Shown here piece by piece: positions 26,235 through 34,795 of a stretch of 45,345 bases of DNA. The stretch covers positions 1 to 45,345 of the forward strand of contig JADJVI010000002.1 of NCBI GenBank assembly GCA_016710645.1, given 5' to 3'. Each line of letters opens with the position of its first letter. Positions within the stretch are counted from its first letter, which is position 1. Origin of the DNA: Actinomycetales bacterium. GTDB lineage: Bacteria > Actinomycetota > Actinomycetes > Actinomycetales > Dermatophilaceae. The notes under the pieces are model-generated. The model searched no databases. It was given only the letters and a program-made list of their open reading frames with translations, and was not told the DNA's origin. Both the position numbers and the translations under genes were made by a program.

Positions 26235-27457
26235 TGACCTGGCTCGAGCTGCCGGCGAACCACCCCTTCGGCATCGCGACGCTGCCTTACGGCATCTTCA
26301 GCACCGCCGCTGAGCCTCAGCCGCGGGTCGGCGTCCGAATCGGCGATCTAGTGCTCGACGCTGCGGCCGCTGCGGTGTCGGCGCGCTGCGAGTATGCCGT
26401 GCCCGCCCTGTCCGGCCCCACGCTCAACCCGTTGCTTGCCGCCGGCCCGAGTGCCTGGGCCAGCACGCGGCAGTGGCTGACCTCGGTGCTCACCGACCCG
26501 GCCTACCGGGAAGCCGTGGAGCCCCACCTCGTCCCACTGGCCGAGGTCACCATGCACCTGCCGCTGGAGGTCGCCGACTACGTCGACTTCTACGCGAGCG
26601 CCAACCATGCGATGAACGTCGGAAAGATCTTCCGGCCCGATTCCCCGGCGCTGCCGGTCAACTGGAAGCACCTGCCGATCGGCTACCACGGTCGGGCGGG
26701 CACCGTCGTGGTGAGCGGCACCGATGTCGTGCGACCGAGCGGCCAACGGAAGGGGCCTGCCGACCCGGCGCCGGTCTACGGGCCGAGCATCCGGCTGGAC
26801 ATCGAGGCCGAGCTGGGCTTCCTCGTCGGTGGGGCGACGACGATGGGTGACCGAGTGTGCGTCGACGAGGCCACCGAGCACATCTTCGGGGTGGTCATCC
26901 TCAACGACTGGAGCGCCCGCGACATCCAGGCCTGGGAATACGTCCCGCTCGGGCCGTTCCTCGGCAAGTCCTTCGCGACGTCGATCTCGGCGTGGGTCAC
27001 GCCGCTGGCCGCGTTCGACGCGGCACGCGTGCCGTTGCCCGGCCAGGACGACCCGGAGCCGCTTCCCTATCTGCAATCGGGCTCTGGCGTAGGGGCGTTT
27101 GGGCTCGACGTGCACCTGTCCGTGGAGGTCAACGGCACCGTTGTCACCCGGCCGGAGTACGCCACGATGTATTGGTCGCCCGCGCAGATGCTCGCCCACA
27201 TGACGGTCAACGGTGCCAGCTTGCGCACCGGCGACCTCTACGGTTCGGGCACGATCAGCGGTCCGGAGAAGGGCACCCGCGGCAGCTTCCTCGAGTTGTC
27301 CTGGGGCGGCACCGAGCCGTTCACCCTCGCCGACGGCACGACCCGCAGCTATCTGGAGGACGGCGACGTCGTGACCATGACCGCATGGGCTCCGGGACCG
27401 GACGGTGCCGTCATCGGGCTCGGCGAGGTCACCGGACGGATCGTCCCGACGCGCTGA
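26234..27457 (+). CDS. fahA: Fumarylacetoacetase
   Basis: 407 aa. Hydrolyses fumarylacetoacetate to fumarate and acetoacetate, the last step of tyrosine catabolism. Conserved elements: YVDFYASANHAMNVGKIFRP (metal Asp and catalytic His), LPIGYHGRAGTVV, IEAELGFLVGG (metal Glu pair), ILNDWSARDIQAWEYVPLGPFLGKSF (metal Asp and catalytic Lys), and the C-terminal YWSPAQMLAHMTVNGASLRTGDLYGSGTISGP. Homogentisate dioxygenase is not in the window; the only partner is the preceding unknown gene. Confidence 0.95.
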   Translation: MTWLELPANHPFGIATLPYGIFSTAAEPQPRVGVRIGDLVLDAAAAAVSARCEYAVPALSGPTLNPLLAAGPSAWASTRQWLTSVLTDPAYREAVEPHLVPLAEVTMHLPLEVADYVDFYASANHAMNVGKIFRPDSPALPVNWKHLPIGYHGRAGTVVVSGTDVVRPSGQRKGPADPAPVYGPSIRLDIEAELGFLVGGATTMGDRVCVDEATEHIFGVVILNDWSARDIQAWEYVPLGPFLGKSFATSISAWVTPLAAFDAARVPLPGQDDPEPLPYLQSGSGVGAFGLDVHLSVEVNGTVVTRPEYATMYWSPAQMLAHMTVNGASLRTGDLYGSGTISGPEKGTRGSFLELSWGGTEPFTLADGTTRSYLEDGDVVTMTAWAPGPDGAVIGLGEVTGRIVPTR

Positions 27458-27501
27458 TCGGCCAGCCCGCTGACCGGTGACCTGCCGGCCAGGCCCCCTG
27501 C

Positions 27502-28692
27502 TCAGCGACGAGCGGCGGCCAGGGCCTGGTCGAAGTCAGCCTGTAGGTCGGCCAGATCCTCCAGCCCCACCGAGATGCGCAGCAGGTCCTGGCCCGGCTT
27601 GGCGCCCTCCGCGACCGGACGGTGGGTGAGGCTCGCCGGATGTTGGGCCAGCGTGTCCACCCCACCAAGGGACACCGCGTGCACGACCAGCCGCAGCGAC
27701 GTGAGGACGGTGCTCGCGGCGGCATACCCGCCGTCGACCTGGATGGCCAGCATCGACCCCGGACCGCTCATTTGGCGTCCAATCAAGCCGTGCGGGTCCT
27801 GACCGGGAAGCCCCGGATAGCGCACGGCGACGATGCCCTCGTGCCCCTGGAACCACTCGGCGAGCGCGTGGGCATTCTCCTGCTGCGCCCGCACCCGGAC
27901 CGCCAAAGTCTGCAGTCCCCGGTGCAGGGCGTAGGCGCCCATCGGGTGCAGCAGGCCTCCGGTGAGGGCCCGCACCTGCCGCAGCCGCGCCGCCCACGCA
28001 GGGTCGGTCACGACGACGCCGCCGAGCTGGTCGCCATGACCACCGAGGTACTTGGTCGCCGAATGCATGATGAGGGCGGCGCCATGCCGACCCGGGCGCT
28101 GCAGGATGGGGGTGGCGAAGGTGTTGTCGACCAGGACCGGCACCGAACCGGCCTGCGCGACCACAGCGGCGATGTCGACCAGGTCGAGGGTGGGGTTGCC
28201 CGGAGTTTCCAGGATGACCAAGCCGGTGCGCGCGGTGACGGCCGAGGCGACCTCGTCGGCCCGCGCGAAGCTGACCTCGGTGCCCAACAGCCCGGTCGCC
28301 AGAATGTGGTCCGAGCCGCCATAGAGCGGACGCACCGCGACGATGTGGGGGGTACCGGCCGACACGCAGGCAAGGAGGGTCGCGGTGAGGGCGGCCATCC
28401 CGGTCGCAAAGGCGACCGCTTCCGGCATACCCTCCAGGGCCGCCATCCCCCGCTCGAAACGGTCCACATTCGGGTTCCATAGCCGCTGGTAGACCAGGCT
28501 CGCCGCGCCCGCCTCGGGTCGTTGGCCGGTCGCCAACACCTCGTAGGCATGGCCCCCGGCATCGAGGTCAGGCAGCGGGTAGGTCGTGGACAGGTCGATC
28601 GACGGCACGTGCAGGCCAAGGGCGGTGAGATCCTCCCGCCCACCGTGCACGGCGGTGGTGTCCAGCCCCTGGGTTCTGAGGTTGTCGGCCAT
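27502..28692 (-). CDS. Cys/Met-metabolism PLP enzyme, gamma-lyase-like
   Basis: 396 aa. Fold-type I PLP enzyme of the trans-sulfuration family. The PLP-binding Lys is in HSATKYLGGHGD; other marks are YQRLWNPNVDRFE, FATGMAALTATLL, ETPGNPTLDLVDI and LLRISVGLEDLADL. The motif SATKYLGGHGD fits methionine gamma-lyase or cystathionine gamma-lyase, unlike the MetZ hallmark at 33191-34363. A CACACT hexamer lies 6 nt before the ATG at 28692. It is divergent from an Lrp-type regulator, the arrangement of mdeA and mdeR in Pseudomonas putida, so a methionine gamma-lyase-like role is favoured. Substrate not proven. Confidence 0.82.
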   Translation of the reverse strand: MADNLRTQGLDTTAVHGGREDLTALGLHVPSIDLSTTYPLPDLDAGGHAYEVLATGQRPEAGAASLVYQRLWNPNVDRFERGMAALEGMPEAVAFATGMAALTATLLACVSAGTPHIVAVRPLYGGSDHILATGLLGTEVSFARADEVASAVTARTGLVILETPGNPTLDLVDIAAVVAQAGSVPVLVDNTFATPILQRPGRHGAALIMHSATKYLGGHGDQLGGVVVTDPAWAARLRQVRALTGGLLHPMGAYALHRGLQTLAVRVRAQQENAHALAEWFQGHEGIVAVRYPGLPGQDPHGLIGRQMSGPGSMLAIQVDGGYAAASTVLTSLRLVVHAVSLGGVDTLAQHPASLTHRPVAEGAKPGQDLLRISVGLEDLADLQADFDQALAAARR

Positions 28693-28801
28693 GGCCCCAG
28701 TGTGGGATTCGCCGCGTGCAAAGGCCAGAGTCTCGCAGATTCCTTTGCGATATCAGCTGAGTACCGAAGAAATGCCGGACACCACGGCATACCCTGAGCT
28801 T

Positions 28802-29311
28802 GTGCCGAAGACCCCGCTCCCCCCAGGACCGCCTCCGCGCGTTCCGCCCACCCTTGATGCCGTCGACCGCGACCTGGTCACGACCCTGCTGGCCGACGGG
28901 CGCGCCTCCAATGTGGCACTGGCCCGCAGCGCCGGCATCGCCGAGTCCACCGCCCTGGCCAGGGTGCGATCGCTCCACGAGCGCGGGGTGGTGACGGGGT
29001 ATGCCGTGCAGCTGGACTACGCGCGGCTGGGCCTACCCATCCAGGCCATCGTCGCGGTGCGCCTGGCCGGGCAGGACCGTCGCCAAGTCGATGCCTTCGG
29101 CGAGCACGTGAGCGGCCTACCGGGGGTGCTCGCCGCCTACAACGTCAGCGGTTCGGACGACTTCCTCGTGCACCTGGTGGCCCAATCTCCCGATGCGCTG
29201 CGAGATGTCGTGCTCACCCACTTGTCCGGGCATCCGGGTGTCGTCCACGTGCAGACGTCGCTCGTCTTCCGCAGCCATCCCGGCCGTGCACTACTCCCGC
29301 CACTCACCTGA
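28802..29311 (+). CDS. Lrp/AsnC-family transcriptional regulator
   Basis: About 169 aa. A Pro-rich N-terminal stretch, then an HTH (LDAVDRDLVTTLLADGRASNVALARSAGI, split with ESTALARVRSLHERGVVTGYAVQLD) and a RAM/ligand domain (IQAIVAVRLAG, VLAAYNVSGSDDFLVHLVAQ, VVHVQTSLVF). The GTG at 28802 stands 6 nt after TACCCT; the upstream ATG at 28772 would add ten residues. It probably controls the divergent PLP lyase gene in response to an amino acid such as methionine. Confidence 0.85.
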   Translation: MPKTPLPPGPPPRVPPTLDAVDRDLVTTLLADGRASNVALARSAGIAESTALARVRSLHERGVVTGYAVQLDYARLGLPIQAIVAVRLAGQDRRQVDAFGEHVSGLPGVLAAYNVSGSDDFLVHLVAQSPDALRDVVLTHLSGHPGVVHVQTSLVFRSHPGRALLPPLT

Positions 29312-29320
29312 GGCGGGCGG

Positions 29321-30157
29321 TCACGGCATACCGGGCTTGGGCGTCTGCTCGACGACCGTGTCGGCGATCTTGTCGTGCAGGGTTTGACGGCGCGGGTCCC
29401 AGAGCAGCCACAGCTTGTCGAGGATCGACACCATCGGGGTGAGCAGCGAGATGACGGGGACTGCGCCGAGCACCTGCAGACCGACGTCGAGCGCCTGCCG
29501 CCGCAGGGCCTCGGCCACCGTCAGCGGCCCCGGCCGGGCGGTGCGGCGGACCCGAATCCGCAGGGCCATCTTGCCGGGGGTCGCGCCGGATCGGACTAGA
29601 AAGAAGGTCTGGTAGACCAGCGAGATACCCAGCGTAATCAGGGTGATCCAGAGGATGTTGGGTCCCAGGGTGTCTTGCACCATGGTCGTCACTTCGGCCA
29701 TGTCTGGCTCAGGCGCGGTCGGGTTGTTGACGAGGTCCTGGATCCACCGTACGTAGGCGGCCACGAAGTCCCTCCATAGCGGGAACGTGATCGCGGCCGT
29801 GACGATGCCGAGGATGAGGTTGTCCAGGATCGCGGCCAGCAGCCGCTGCCACGGCTCGGCGATCGACCGACCGTCGGTGGTCACGCGCCCCATCGGCGCC
29901 CAGGTCGACAGCTCTGGCGCCGCGCCGTAGCCGTAGTTTGTCGGCGGTGCACTGTAGGTGCCCGGTGCCATGGGCTGCGGCGGGGTAGACCATGGCGCGG
30001 CCGCGGACGGTGAGTCCGTGGGCCCCAGCGGCTGTGGGGCCGGCTGCGGTGGGGCCGCTTGCTTGGGCACCACGTGGTCGCTCCACAGGACGCCGTCCCA
30101 ATAGCGCAGGTTGGCCGGATTCTGCGGGTCGTCGTACCACCCGGACGGTTGACTCAT
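29321..30157 (-). CDS. RDD-family membrane protein with N-terminal DUF2510 domain
   Basis: 278 aa. Residues 1-30 form a DUF2510 motif (GWYDDPQNPANLRYWDGVLW). A Pro/Ala-rich linker runs to about residue 95. The RDD domain follows with an Arg-containing first helix (EPWQRLLAAILDNLILGIVT), a second helix (NILWITLITLGISLVYQTFFL) and a third region before TLHDKIADTVVEQ. RDD proteins often move small solutes or ions, but most are uncharacterised. The gene ends GGT-ATG-CCG-TGA, so the stop codon lies in a copy of the repeated word. Confidence 0.85.
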   Translation of the reverse strand: MSQPSGWYDDPQNPANLRYWDGVLWSDHVVPKQAAPPQPAPQPLGPTDSPSAAAPWSTPPQPMAPGTYSAPPTNYGYGAAPELSTWAPMGRVTTDGRSIAEPWQRLLAAILDNLILGIVTAAITFPLWRDFVAAYVRWIQDLVNNPTAPEPDMAEVTTMVQDTLGPNILWITLITLGISLVYQTFFLVRSGATPGKMALRIRVRRTARPGPLTVAEALRRQALDVGLQVLGAVPVISLLTPMVSILDKLWLLWDPRRQTLHDKIADTVVEQTPKPGMP

Positions 30158-30268
30158 GGCTCTACCTTCCCATGTGGGGCCACCCCCACTCGCCTGGTGG
30201 GGACTCCGCAAGATTCCTGCCCAGGGGGCCTGACGCGCGAGTTGCCGCACGGCATACAGTCGGCTTCC

Positions 30269-31651
30269 GTGACCGACGCCCCGTTCCGCACCGTCATCGA
30301 GCCGTTCCGGATCCATTCCGTGGAGCCGCTGCGCCTCACCACAGCCGCTTATCGCCGCGACAAGGTGCGCGAGGCGGCATACAACCTCTTCCAGTTGCAT
30401 GCCGACGACGTCATCATCGACCTGCTCACCGACTCGGGCACCGGTGCCATGAGCCGCGACCAGTGGGCGGCCATCCAGCACGGCGACGAGTCGTATGCCG
30501 GGTCGCCGTCCTACTTCATCTTCCGCGACGCCGTCCAGGAACTGTTCCCTTATCGCCATGTCATCCCGACCCACCAAGGGCGGGCGGCCGAGCGGATCCT
30601 CTTCCAGGCACTGGCCGGCCCGGGCAAGGTCATCCCGAGCAACACGCACTTCGACACGACCCGGGCCAATGTGGAGTTCACCGGCGCTGAGGCGATCGAC
30701 CTGGTCATCGCCGAGGGCAAGGACCCGGCCGCTATCCATCCCTTCAAGGGGAATATGGATACGGCCAAGCTGGAAGCCCTTCTGGCTGAACGCGGTTCGG
30801 ATATCCCGTGCGTGATGATGACGATCACCAACAACTCCGGCGGGGGCCAGCCGGTCTCCTTGGCCAATCTCCGCGAGGTCAGCGAGATCGCCCACCGGCA
30901 CGGCAAACCGCTCTTCCTTGACGCCTGCCGGTTCGCTGAGAACGCGTGGTTCATTCGCGAGCGCGAGGCGGGTCAGGGCGAGCGCGATGTGCCCGACATC
31001 ATCCGCGACATGGCCGCGCTCGCCGACGGGATGACCATGTCGGCCAAGAAGGACCCGATGGGCAATATCGGCGGCTGGCTGGCGTTGAACGACGACACCC
31101 TGGCTCAACAGGCCCGCAATCTGCTCATCCTCACCGAAGGCTTCCCCACCTATGGCGGGCTTGCTGGGCGCGACCTGGAGGCGCTCGCGCAGGGCCTCAA
31201 GGAGGTCGTGTCGCACGACTTCCTGCGCTATCGGATCACCTCCACGGCATACGTCGCGAATGCCCTCGAAGCACTCGGTATGCCGTGCATCAAGCCCGCG
31301 GGCGGGCACGCCGTCTATATCGACGCCAAGGCGCTGTTGCCGCACATTCCGCCGTTGCTGTTCCCCGGCCAGGCCCTGGCCGTGGCGCTCTATGAACAGG
31401 GCGGCATCCGCTCGTGTGAGATCGGGTCGGCGATGTTCGGACGCCACCCGGATGGGTCGGAGTCGCCGGCTGCCATGGAGTTGGTGCGCTTGGCGATCCC
31501 TCGACGCACCTACACCCAGAGCCACATGGACTACGTCGTCGAAGTCGCCGAGCGGGTCATGGCGATCAAGGACTCGCTGCCGGGCTATCGGATCGTCGAC
31601 GAGCCGGCCCAGCTGCGCCACTTCACGGCCACCTTCGCGCCGATCGAGTGA
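30269..31651 (+). CDS. tnaA: Tryptophanase (L-tryptophan indole-lyase)
   Basis: 460 aa. PLP beta-eliminating lyase giving indole, pyruvate and ammonia. Opening EPFRIHSVEPLRLT and FPYRHVIPTHQGRAAE are typical of the tryptophanase/tyrosine phenol-lyase family. The PLP Lys is in MTMSAKKDPMGNIGG. At the specificity region the sequence reads GIRSCEIGSAMFGR, like tryptophanase (VEIGS), not the SMERG of tyrosine phenol-lyase, so tryptophanase is favoured. The GTG at 30269 follows TACAGT by 8 nt, and that hexamer overlaps a copy of the word GGCATAC. No tnaC-type leader or tnaB permease is visible. Confidence 0.9.
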   Translation: MTDAPFRTVIEPFRIHSVEPLRLTTAAYRRDKVREAAYNLFQLHADDVIIDLLTDSGTGAMSRDQWAAIQHGDESYAGSPSYFIFRDAVQELFPYRHVIPTHQGRAAERILFQALAGPGKVIPSNTHFDTTRANVEFTGAEAIDLVIAEGKDPAAIHPFKGNMDTAKLEALLAERGSDIPCVMMTITNNSGGGQPVSLANLREVSEIAHRHGKPLFLDACRFAENAWFIREREAGQGERDVPDIIRDMAALADGMTMSAKKDPMGNIGGWLALNDDTLAQQARNLLILTEGFPTYGGLAGRDLEALAQGLKEVVSHDFLRYRITSTAYVANALEALGMPCIKPAGGHAVYIDAKALLPHIPPLLFPGQALAVALYEQGGIRSCEIGSAMFGRHPDGSESPAAMELVRLAIPRRTYTQSHMDYVVEVAERVMAIKDSLPGYRIVDEPAQLRHFTATFAPIE

Positions 31652-31665
31652 CAGGTGGTCTCGGG

Positions 31666-32196
31666 ATGACGGACGGGCGGGTGTTCACCCAGGCGGATCT
31701 CGATGCGATGCCCGACGACGGCAACCGCTACGAACTCGTTGACGGGCTCATCGTCGTGACGCCATCCCCGAGTCCTGCCCACCAGGGCATCAGTCTTGAG
31801 CTGTCGATTCGCCTCCGGCAGGCATGTCCTCAAGCCCTGCGCGTTCGTACGGCGCCGCTTGACGTGGTGCTGGGCGCACACACGGTCATCCAACCCGACC
31901 TCCTGATCGCGGACCCGGCAACGTTCACCGACCGTCGCGTCGTGGGCGCACCAAAGCTCGCGGTCGAGATCCTCTCGCCGTCGACCCGGCTCTACGACCT
32001 CAACACCAAGAAGTCAGCGCTGGAACGAGCTGGCTGCCCGGCATACTGGGTCGTCGACCCGTCAGGTCCGTCGATCACGGCCTGGGAGCTACGCGACGGA
32101 CGCTATATCCAAACCCAGCACGTCACCGGCGACGAGACCTTCAGCGCCGAAACGCCATTCCAGGTCAGCTTCCGACCCGCGGAGCTACTGCACTAG
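31666..32196 (+). CDS. Uma2-family (DUF820) putative nuclease, copy 1
   Basis: 176 aa. PD-(D/E)XK-like fold family. Conserved residues: NRYELVDGLIVVTPSPSPAHQ, VIQPDLLIAD, KLAVEILSPSTRLYDLNTKK, CPAYWVVDP. Some members are annotated as restriction-like endonucleases; the biological role is unproven. The ATG at 31666 begins the part shared with copy 2. It lies 14 bp after tnaA. Confidence 0.85.
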   Translation: MTDGRVFTQADLDAMPDDGNRYELVDGLIVVTPSPSPAHQGISLELSIRLRQACPQALRVRTAPLDVVLGAHTVIQPDLLIADPATFTDRRVVGAPKLAVEILSPSTRLYDLNTKKSALERAGCPAYWVVDPSGPSITAWELRDGRYIQTQHVTGDETFSAETPFQVSFRPAELLH

Positions 32197-32269
32197 CCCC
32201 CTGTGGATGACCGCTGCGGCCGAGAGGACCGCCGCGGCATGGTTGGCTCCATGCGGCAAAGGAGGCACC

Positions 32270-32818
32270 ATGGGAGCCATGACAGCGCTCACCGACGGGC
32301 GGGTGTTCACCCAGGCGGATCTCGATGCGATGCCCGACGACGGCAACCGCTACGAACTCGTTGACGGGCTCATCGTCGTGACCCCCTCTCCGAGCCCTGC
32401 CCACCAAGGCGTGAGCGCAGAACTCTTCTTCCGGCTGCGCCAGGCATGCCCTCAAGCCCTGCGCGTTCGCACCGCTCCCCTCGACGTGGTGCTGGGCGCG
32501 CATACCGTCATCCAGCCCGACCTCCTGATCGCGGACCCGGCAACGTTCACCGACCGTCGCGTCGTGGGCGCACCAAAGCTCGCGGTCGAGATCCTCTCCC
32601 CGTCGACCCGGCTTTACGACCTCAACACAAAGAAGTCGGCACTGGAACGAGCTGGCTGCCCGGCATACTGGGTCGTCGATCCGGCGGGTCCGTCGATCAC
32701 GGCCTGGGAGCTACGCGACGGCAGCTACCTCCAGACCGAGCACGTCACCGGCGACGAGACCTTCAGCGCCGAAACGCCGTTCCAGGTCAGTTTCCGACCC
32801 GCAGACCTGCTCGATTGA
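32270..32818 (+). CDS. Uma2-family (DUF820) putative nuclease, copy 2
   Basis: 182 aa. Nearly identical to the preceding gene from TDGRVFTQADLDAMPDDG onward, with the same D, E and K positions. Differences cluster at QGVSAELFFRL (copy 1: QGISLELSIRL), DPAGP for DPSGP, and the C-terminus. A good AGGAGG at the ATG at 32270 gives a short N-terminal addition (MGAM). The pair arose by tandem duplication. Confidence 0.85.
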   Translation: MGAMTALTDGRVFTQADLDAMPDDGNRYELVDGLIVVTPSPSPAHQGVSAELFFRLRQACPQALRVRTAPLDVVLGAHTVIQPDLLIADPATFTDRRVVGAPKLAVEILSPSTRLYDLNTKKSALERAGCPAYWVVDPAGPSITAWELRDGSYLQTEHVTGDETFSAETPFQVSFRPADLLD

Positions 32819-32828
32819 GACCGATCGC

Positions 32829-33146
32829 TCAGTCGTCCTCGGGGAGCCAGCCCGCGCTGTCGTCCTCGTAGATCGCCTTGCACGTCGGGCAGACCGGGAA
32901 CTTCTGCGGATCGCGGCTGGGGATCCACACCTTGCCGCACAACGCCACACAGGGCGTGCCCATGACCATGGCTTCCATGATCTTGTCCTTGTGCGCGTAG
33001 TGCGAGAAGCGCTCGTGGTCACCCGGTTCGGCGACCTGCGGGACCGTCTCCTCGCGCTCCAGCACGCTGGTGCGGGTCCCGGTGCTTGGCTCAGACGGCA
33101 TCGGCTGCGGCTCGAAGGGGTCCATGGGAAGGGAGGCGGACGGCAT
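32829..33146 (-). CDS. DUF3039 zinc-ribbon-like protein
   Basis: 105 aa. The C-terminal half matches DUF3039: DHERFSHYAHKDKIMEAMV, CVALCGKVWIPSRDPQKFPVCPTCKAIYE. Four cysteines (CVALC and CPTC) could hold zinc. The ATG at 33146 stands 5 nt after TAGCGT (leaderless) and lies inside a copy of GTATGCC; the ATG at 33125 is an alternative. Function unknown; common in actinobacteria. Confidence 0.8.
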   Translation of the reverse strand: MPSASLPMDPFEPQPMPSEPSTGTRTSVLEREETVPQVAEPGDHERFSHYAHKDKIMEAMVMGTPCVALCGKVWIPSRDPQKFPVCPTCKAIYEDDSAGWLPEDD

Positions 33147-33190
33147 ACGCAACGCTATCCCGACCGAGCGACCTTGCGCGACAAGGGTTT

Positions 33191-34363
33191 TCATCCGAGC
33201 GCCACCTCCAGGTCGGTGATGAGGTCGCGCACGTCCTCCAGCCCGACCGAGAGCCGGATGGTGCCGTCGGTGATCCCCACCGCAGCCCGCTCGGCCGGGG
33301 TGAGCCGCCGATGCGTGGTCGTGGCGGGATGGGTGACCAGCGACTTGGCGTCCCCGAGGTTGTTGGAGATGTCGATGATCTCCAGGGCATTCATGACCCG
33401 GAAGGTCTCGGCCTTGTCGCCGTCGACCTGGAAGGTGACGATCGTGCCACCACCGGTCATTTGTCGCCGGGCCAACTCGATCTGAGGGTGGTCCTCGCGC
33501 CAGGCATGGCGCACCAAGGCCACCTTGGGATGCGCTGCGAGGAAATCCGCGATCGCCACCGCCGACTCGTGCTGGCGCTCGACTCGCAACCGCATGGTCT
33601 CCAGGCCCTTGAGCATGACCCACGCGTTGAACGGCGACATCGCCGGCCCGGTATGCCGCATGAGGTTGCGGACCGGCCCGCGGATGTAGTCGGCCGGACC
33701 GAGAATCACGCCGCCGAGGGCGCGCCCCTGTCCGTCGATGTGCTTGGTCGCCGAGTAGATGACGATGTCGGCCCCGAGGTCCAGCGGCCGGGAGAAGACC
33801 GGCGTGCCGAAGACGTTGTCGACGACGACCTTGGCACCTGCCGCGTGGGCCAGGTCGCACACCGCGGCGATGTCGACGAGTTCGAGCATGGGGTTACTGG
33901 GAGTCTCGAAGAAGACCGCCGTCGTGGGCTCGGAGAGCGCCTCGCGCCACTGGTCGAGGTCGGCGCCGTCGACGAGCACCCGCTCGACCCCCCAGCGCGG
34001 CAGGATCTCGTCGATGATGACCATGCACGAGCCGAACAGGGCTCGGGAGGCGACGATCCGGTCGCCCTTGCCGCACAGCGCGGCGAGCGCGATGAAGACC
34101 GCCGACACCCCGGTCGAGGTGGCGAAAGCAGCTTCGGCCCCTTCCAGCAGCCGCATCCGCTCCTCGAACATCGCCACCGTGGGGTTGCCATAGCGGCTGT
34201 AGACGAAGCGGTCGACCTCCTCGTTGAAGGCCGCTTCCGCCTCCTGCGCGGTGCCGTAAACGAAGCCGGAGCTGAGGTAGAGCGCCTCGGAGGTCTCGTC
34301 GAACGCCGAGCGAGTGAGCCCGCCGCGCACGGCATACGTGTCGGGGTGCACCTCGCGGCTCAT
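33191..34363 (-). CDS. metZ: O-succinylhomoserine sulfhydrylase
   Basis: 390 aa. Makes homocysteine directly from activated homoserine and sulfide. The hallmark YSATKHIDGQGRALGGVI holds the PLP Lys. Other marks: YSRYGNPTVAMFEERM, FATSTGVSAVF, FETPSNPMLELVDI and IRLSVGLEDVRDLI. It overlaps the rhodanese gene start/stop (ATGA), as in Rv0390-Rv0391, so sulfide or persulfide may be channelled from the rhodanese. Confidence 0.94.
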   Translation of the reverse strand: MSREVHPDTYAVRGGLTRSAFDETSEALYLSSGFVYGTAQEAEAAFNEEVDRFVYSRYGNPTVAMFEERMRLLEGAEAAFATSTGVSAVFIALAALCGKGDRIVASRALFGSCMVIIDEILPRWGVERVLVDGADLDQWREALSEPTTAVFFETPSNPMLELVDIAAVCDLAHAAGAKVVVDNVFGTPVFSRPLDLGADIVIYSATKHIDGQGRALGGVILGPADYIRGPVRNLMRHTGPAMSPFNAWVMLKGLETMRLRVERQHESAVAIADFLAAHPKVALVRHAWREDHPQIELARRQMTGGGTIVTFQVDGDKAETFRVMNALEIIDISNNLGDAKSLVTHPATTTHRRLTPAERAAVGITDGTIRLSVGLEDVRDLITDLEVALG

Positions 34364-34773
34364 GACTGCTTCCAGGGAAGTCCGGCGACCTTCCAGCCCG
34401 AGACCGCGCGGTGCTGCTGCGCGTCGTGCGGACCTTCAAACCCCTCCGAGATGTTGTATGCCGGTCCCATTCCGGCCGCCGTGGCGGCGGCGGCAGCGTG
34501 CTTGGACCGCACCCCGGAGCGGCACAGGAAGTAGATGGGCTGGTCCGCTCCCACTCCGGCGTCGCGCACCTCTTGGATGAAGCGATCATTAACCGCCCCA
34601 CTCGGGTAGCGCTGCCATTCGACCGTGACGACCTGTTTGCCGAGGGTGGCGAGGTCGGGCACGCCGACATAGGACCACTCAGCGTGGGTGCGCACGTCGA
34701 CCAGGACCGCGTCCGGGTCGGCCGCCAGGGCGGCATAGGCGTCGGTCGGGGAGACATCACCGGCGTAACTCAT
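34360..34773 (-). CDS. Rhodanese-domain sulfurtransferase
   Basis: 137 aa, a single rhodanese domain. The catalytic loop is FLCRSGVRSKHAA with Cys; DAVLVDVRTHAEWSYVGVPDL and YNISEGFEG are standard. The ATG at 34773 lies 6 nt after TACGCT, so the transcript is probably leaderless. It is translationally coupled to metZ and likely supplies sulfane sulfur or handles sulfide for methionine synthesis. Confidence 0.92.
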   Translation of the reverse strand: MSYAGDVSPTDAYAALAADPDAVLVDVRTHAEWSYVGVPDLATLGKQVVTVEWQRYPSGAVNDRFIQEVRDAGVGADQPIYFLCRSGVRSKHAAAAATAAGMGPAYNISEGFEGPHDAQQHRAVSGWKVAGLPWKQS

Positions 34774-34795
34774 ACGGCCAGCGTAGCCAGGAGGG

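Larger units (their letters stand above)
31666..32818 (+). repeat. Tandem gene duplication of two Uma2 genes
   Basis: Two direct copies of about 530 bp, separated by about 90 bp. Long blocks are identical at DNA level, including the stretch around VGAPKLAVEILSPSTR, while a central stretch (about 31790-31830 versus 32409-32449) and the ends diverge. Confidence 0.85.

Noticed and set aside
30158..31621. N-terminal extension of the RDD protein frame across tnaA
   Set aside because: DUF2510 starts at the ATG at 30157; the upstream part is antisense to tryptophanase.
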